A stretch of 28,634 nucleotides of DNA from PXAP01 sp964520585 (GTDB taxonomy: Bacteria > Bacteroidota > Bacteroidia > Bacteroidales > PUMT01). Made by a program: the position numbers and the translations under genes. The DNA lies in assembly GCA_964520585.1 (NCBI GenBank), contig CAZFOO010000046.1, positions 1 through 28,634 on the forward strand. The letters run 5' to 3'. Positions 26,037 through 28,634 of the stretch are shown here, piece after piece (position 1 is the first letter of the stretch; the number at the start of each line of letters is the position of its first letter). The notes under the pieces were generated by a model. That model made no database searches, was not told where the DNA came from, and saw nothing but the letters and a program-made list of their open reading frames with translations.

Positions 26037-26477
26037 TCAGGGGTGCTGGTTTAGCAACAGCCAGTACATGCCCAGATCCCTTATGGCATTGACAAACTTG
26101 TCAAAATCAACAGGCTTTATGATGTAGCTGTTAACCCCGAGCTTGTAACTTTGAATAATGTCTTTTTCTTCTTTTGAGGATGTTAACATAATTACGGGGA
26201 TTACTTTAGTTGCCGGATTATTTTTAATTTCCCTGAGCACCTGCAGTCCATCGATCTTGGGCAATTTAAGGTCCAGCAAGATAATTTTCGGAAGTGCATT
26301 TTTCGCCCTTCCTGCAAATTTTCCTTTTGCAAAAATATAGTCAAGTGCATGTTCTCCATCATTAACAACAAGTACTTTATTAGTCACTTTGTTTTGCTTC
26401 AGTGCCCTAAGGGCCATCTCTGCATCATTTTGATTATCTTCAATAATCAGTATCTCCACTTCGCTAAGGTTTTCCAT
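26037..26477 (-). CDS. single-domain Rcp1-like response regulator
   Basis: Stand-alone receiver of 146 residues with no output domain. The ATG at 26477 (MENLSEVEILIIEDN) is chosen because the longer frame from 26528 would overlap the 3' end of the upstream kinase gene and adds an unusual MRTLKARIMICINNYKH segment. Acidic pocket Glu13/Asp14, phospho-acceptor Asp69 in ILLDLKLP, the TSS switch residue region and the IIKPVD lysine are all present. The family, named after cyanobacterial Rcp1, is usually paired with kinases having a VSHDLRAPL-type H-box, as here. It starts 10 bases after the kinase stop. It is likely a phosphate shuttle between the two flanking kinases. Confidence 0.92.
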   Translation of the reverse strand: MENLSEVEILIIEDNQNDAEMALRALKQNKVTNKVLVVNDGEHALDYIFAKGKFAGRAKNALPKIILLDLKLPKIDGLQVLREIKNNPATKVIPVIMLTSSKEEKDIIQSYKLGVNSYIIKPVDFDKFVNAIRDLGMYWLLLNQHP

Positions 26478-26487
26478 ATGTTTGTAA

Positions 26488-28350
26488 TTATTGATGCAGA
26501 TCATTATCCTCGCTTTTAATGTCCGCAAGAGATTCCTTGTTCTTTCCTAAATCCGGGTTTATCCGGGGTAGCGAAAAATAAAATGTCGCTCCTTCATTAA
26601 TTTTGCTCTCTGCCCAGACTTTCCCTCCGTGCCTGTGTACGATGCGTTGAACGATTGCCAGTCCCACGCCGGTCCCCTGAAATTCATTTTCCGTATGTAG
26701 ACGCTGAAATACGCCAAACAACTTATCTTTGTATTTTTCATTAAATCCTGCGCCGGAATCTTTTATATAATAGACGATCTCCTGAGTATCACTTTCCGAT
26801 CCGATCAGGATTCTTTTCTCTTCCGATTTTGAGCTGTATTTCAAAGCATTGTCTATGAGATTCTGCCAGACTTGTTTTATTAATGATAAATCGCATTCTG
26901 CCGGCCTCATTTTATCAATAGTGAGATTAAACACTTTTTTTTCTTCCTCTGATGCTGTTTCATGGTAAATTGACCATGCTACTTCACTCATATCTACCAG
27001 ACCGGGATTGATCATTGCTCTTGTTATCCGAGACAGATTCAGCATATCGGATATAAGCTGATCCATTTTGGCAGTATTTTGCCGGATAGTATTTATATAT
27101 CTCTTGCCTTCTTCGTCAATCTTATCTGAGTAATCTTCAGACAGGAAACTGGCAAAACCATTAATTGCCCGTAATGGTGCACGCAGATCATGTGACACTG
27201 AATAGGAAAAAGCTTCAAGCTCTTTGTTGGACAACTCAAGCTTTCGTCGCTCCTTTTTTAACTCTGCGGTAAGGGTATTAAGATCTTCAACCATGTTAAG
27301 CAAATCTTTCTGGCTCTTATCCAGCTTGCGGACTTTTTCCTGGAGCTCTGCCGTACGGTCAGCAACCTGATCTTCAAGCTCTTCTTTAAGCTTTCTTAAT
27401 TCCGCCTCTCTTTCTTTTCTTTCTGTTATTTCATTATTGAGTACCCTGGTCTGGCTTCTGACCTGTCTGCGAAGAAAGATTATCCAGAAAACTGACATTA
27501 AAACAAACATTGGTACGAAAATGGAAACAACTATTAACAGAATATCCCTGAAAGTAAGTTCTTCCTTTACTCCGGGTCCAAACCATTTGAGTCGTATCTC
27601 CTCGTAAGTGCCATCTGCAATAACAATTGAAAGCCCCTCATTAAGCCGGTTAAGCAATATGTAATCTCCTTTTTTGACAGCAAAACAAAAATCCTGTCTA
27701 AATTCAGGAAGCTGCAGATTGAGAGCTTCAATGGATCTGAGTCCCATTTCATCAAGAAGATTAATACCTGTAACCCTTTGCATGATTACTGCATCATGTT
27801 CCCCATTGGCAAGTTTATGAAAGGCCTCCTTAAAGGTATTGGTGGTGAATATTTTACCGGAAATATTATTGCGTCTGACAAACTCTTCGGCGTTGTCACC
27901 TTCCATTACCAAAATTTCCTTGTTTTTCAGGTCTTCGAGTGAATTAATGTCACGGGTTCCATCTCTTACAAAGATAGCACCATGAAGAGATATATAGGGC
28001 AGTGTGAAGTCAAAAAGCTCTTCCCGTTCAGGGGTCCTGCCCACCAAAGGCAGGGCATCGACCTTCCCTTCAGCCAGATCTTGCCTGATAGTACTCCATA
28101 TTCCAGTTTTAATATCAACTTCGATTCCGACAGCGTCAGCAGCTGCTTTGAACAGATCGACAGAAAAGCCATCTGCATTTCCATTATCATCAACTATGCA
28201 ATAAGGAGGATAATCCGGTTCTGATGCGATGACAATCTTATCCTTTATATAGGAATATTCAGTGTCTCCGGAGATATTCTGTGAAAAAACATTCTGTGCC
28301 GGATAGGTATAAAATATTAACAGTAAAAAATATATTATTTTGTTGCGCAT
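26488..28350 (-). CDS. periplasmic solute-binding sensor histidine kinase
   Basis: Membrane sensor kinase. Signal peptide (about 1-23), then a type-3 extracellular solute-binding domain (about 36-257, with KIVIASEPDYPPYCIVDDNG at its start and DFTLPYI) expected to bind an amino acid or similar small ligand. One transmembrane helix follows at about 268-293, then a long coiled coil (about 300-378). HisKA has His387 in YSVSHDLRAPL, and the C-terminal HATPase shows the DSGAGF, FQRLH and GTGVGLAIV motifs. At 620 residues all parts look intact. It is first in the three-gene leftward operon and has no fused receiver, so the next gene's regulator is its probable partner. The ligand is unknown. Confidence 0.93.
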   Translation of the reverse strand: MRNKIIYFLLLIFYTYPAQNVFSQNISGDTEYSYIKDKIVIASEPDYPPYCIVDDNGNADGFSVDLFKAAADAVGIEVDIKTGIWSTIRQDLAEGKVDALPLVGRTPEREELFDFTLPYISLHGAIFVRDGTRDINSLEDLKNKEILVMEGDNAEEFVRRNNISGKIFTTNTFKEAFHKLANGEHDAVIMQRVTGINLLDEMGLRSIEALNLQLPEFRQDFCFAVKKGDYILLNRLNEGLSIVIADGTYEEIRLKWFGPGVKEELTFRDILLIVVSIFVPMFVLMSVFWIIFLRRQVRSQTRVLNNEITERKEREAELRKLKEELEDQVADRTAELQEKVRKLDKSQKDLLNMVEDLNTLTAELKKERRKLELSNKELEAFSYSVSHDLRAPLRAINGFASFLSEDYSDKIDEEGKRYINTIRQNTAKMDQLISDMLNLSRITRAMINPGLVDMSEVAWSIYHETASEEEKKVFNLTIDKMRPAECDLSLIKQVWQNLIDNALKYSSKSEEKRILIGSESDTQEIVYYIKDSGAGFNEKYKDKLFGVFQRLHTENEFQGTGVGLAIVQRIVHRHGGKVWAESKINEGATFYFSLPRINPDLGKNKESLADIKSEDNDLHQ

Positions 28351-28574
28351 TCCCGGATGAATTAATAATCCTGTTTTCTACCTGATCTGGATTTTTTCAA
28401 CCCATGAGTCCTTTAATACGAAATCTGCGATCAATAATTGTCTCATTTGATCTTTTAATGCTCCGTAAATTTTTATAATAGTTCACTGGCTTAATCATCC
28501 ATCAGGCTTCAGTTTTATCCTGATAAAACAGGTTGGTCGGGTTAATATTTTAATGATTATGTTTAACATACCTA

Positions 28575-28634
28575 TGTTGTGTTGTGACTTTCAGTATTGT
28601 GTTGTGACTTTCAGTGTTGTGTTGTGACTTTCAG
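28575..28634. repeat. 20-bp tandem repeat, three copies, reaching the window end
   Basis: Units at 28575-28594, 28595-28614 and 28615-28634 read TGTTGTGTTGTGACTTTCAG, with one substitution (G to A at position 2) in the middle copy. No spacer separates them. The array is cut by the window edge, so its total length is unknown. The 200 bases before it show no gene. Confidence 0.85.

Noticed and set aside
28575..28634. CRISPR array at the right edge
   Set aside because: The 20-bp units abut directly without spacers and no cas gene is present. This is a simple tandem repeat as far as can be seen.

Overview
The window looks like a chromosomal segment of a Bacteroidota bacterium, most likely order Bacteroidales. 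The start codons lack Shine-Dalgarno sequences. Several genes have the Bacteroidota -7 promoter motif TAnnTTTG. IspG is the long form with an inserted domain. Many proteins carry lipoprotein or Tat export signals, and there are Tat-exported Gfo/Idh/MocA proteins and carbohydrate-active enzymes. Genus cannot be told from the sequence alone.

Layout. 1-1068: gene-free left end, then a small lipoprotein built around three copies of a Pro/Gly/His/Cys motif. 1282-2601: RhlE-type DEAD-box helicase with a promoter, a leader and a 13-codon upstream ORF whose stop overlaps the helicase start. 2948-9380: Gfo/Idh/MocA oxidoreductase (+), convergent with a likely leftward operon (glycosylasparaginase, Tat-exported Gfo/Idh/MocA protein, exported M24 peptidase), then a membrane-anchored metallophosphoesterase. 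9413-9557: cluster of direct and inverted repeats. 9901-13430: exported SagB-type nitroreductase convergent with a TetR regulator that has candidate operators, then RNase R. 13643-18592: tightly spaced rightward run of two tandem patatin-like lipases, cysS and ispG, divergent from rnr with close-set promoters. 18758-20074: exported beta-helix GH28-like protein. 20185-21053: HAD phosphatase divergent from a CAU-anticodon tRNA (probably Ile2) with its terminator. 21054-21775: 0.7 kb without a convincing gene but with palindromes. 21776-23836: exported PrxQ-type peroxiredoxin, a 27-bp-stem terminator, and a GH88 lipoprotein. 24048-28350: leftward three-gene signalling operon (solute-binding histidine kinase, Rcp1-like single-domain response regulator, hybrid kinase with a receiver at each end). 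28575-28634: three copies of a 20-bp tandem repeat running off the window.

How the parts may work together. Most genes are ordinary housekeeping or saprophytic functions: translation (cysS, tRNA), isoprenoid precursor synthesis (ispG), RNA turnover (rhlE, rnr) and periplasmic breakdown of glycans and peptides (glycosylasparaginase, M24 peptidase, GH88, GH28-like). No defence system, CRISPR array, transposase or integrase gene was found. The least explained elements are the triple-motif lipoprotein, the overlapping upstream ORF of rhlE, the glycosylasparaginase/Gfo-Idh-MocA/M24 gene set, the three-gene phosphorelay, the 9.4-kb repeat cluster and the terminal tandem repeat.
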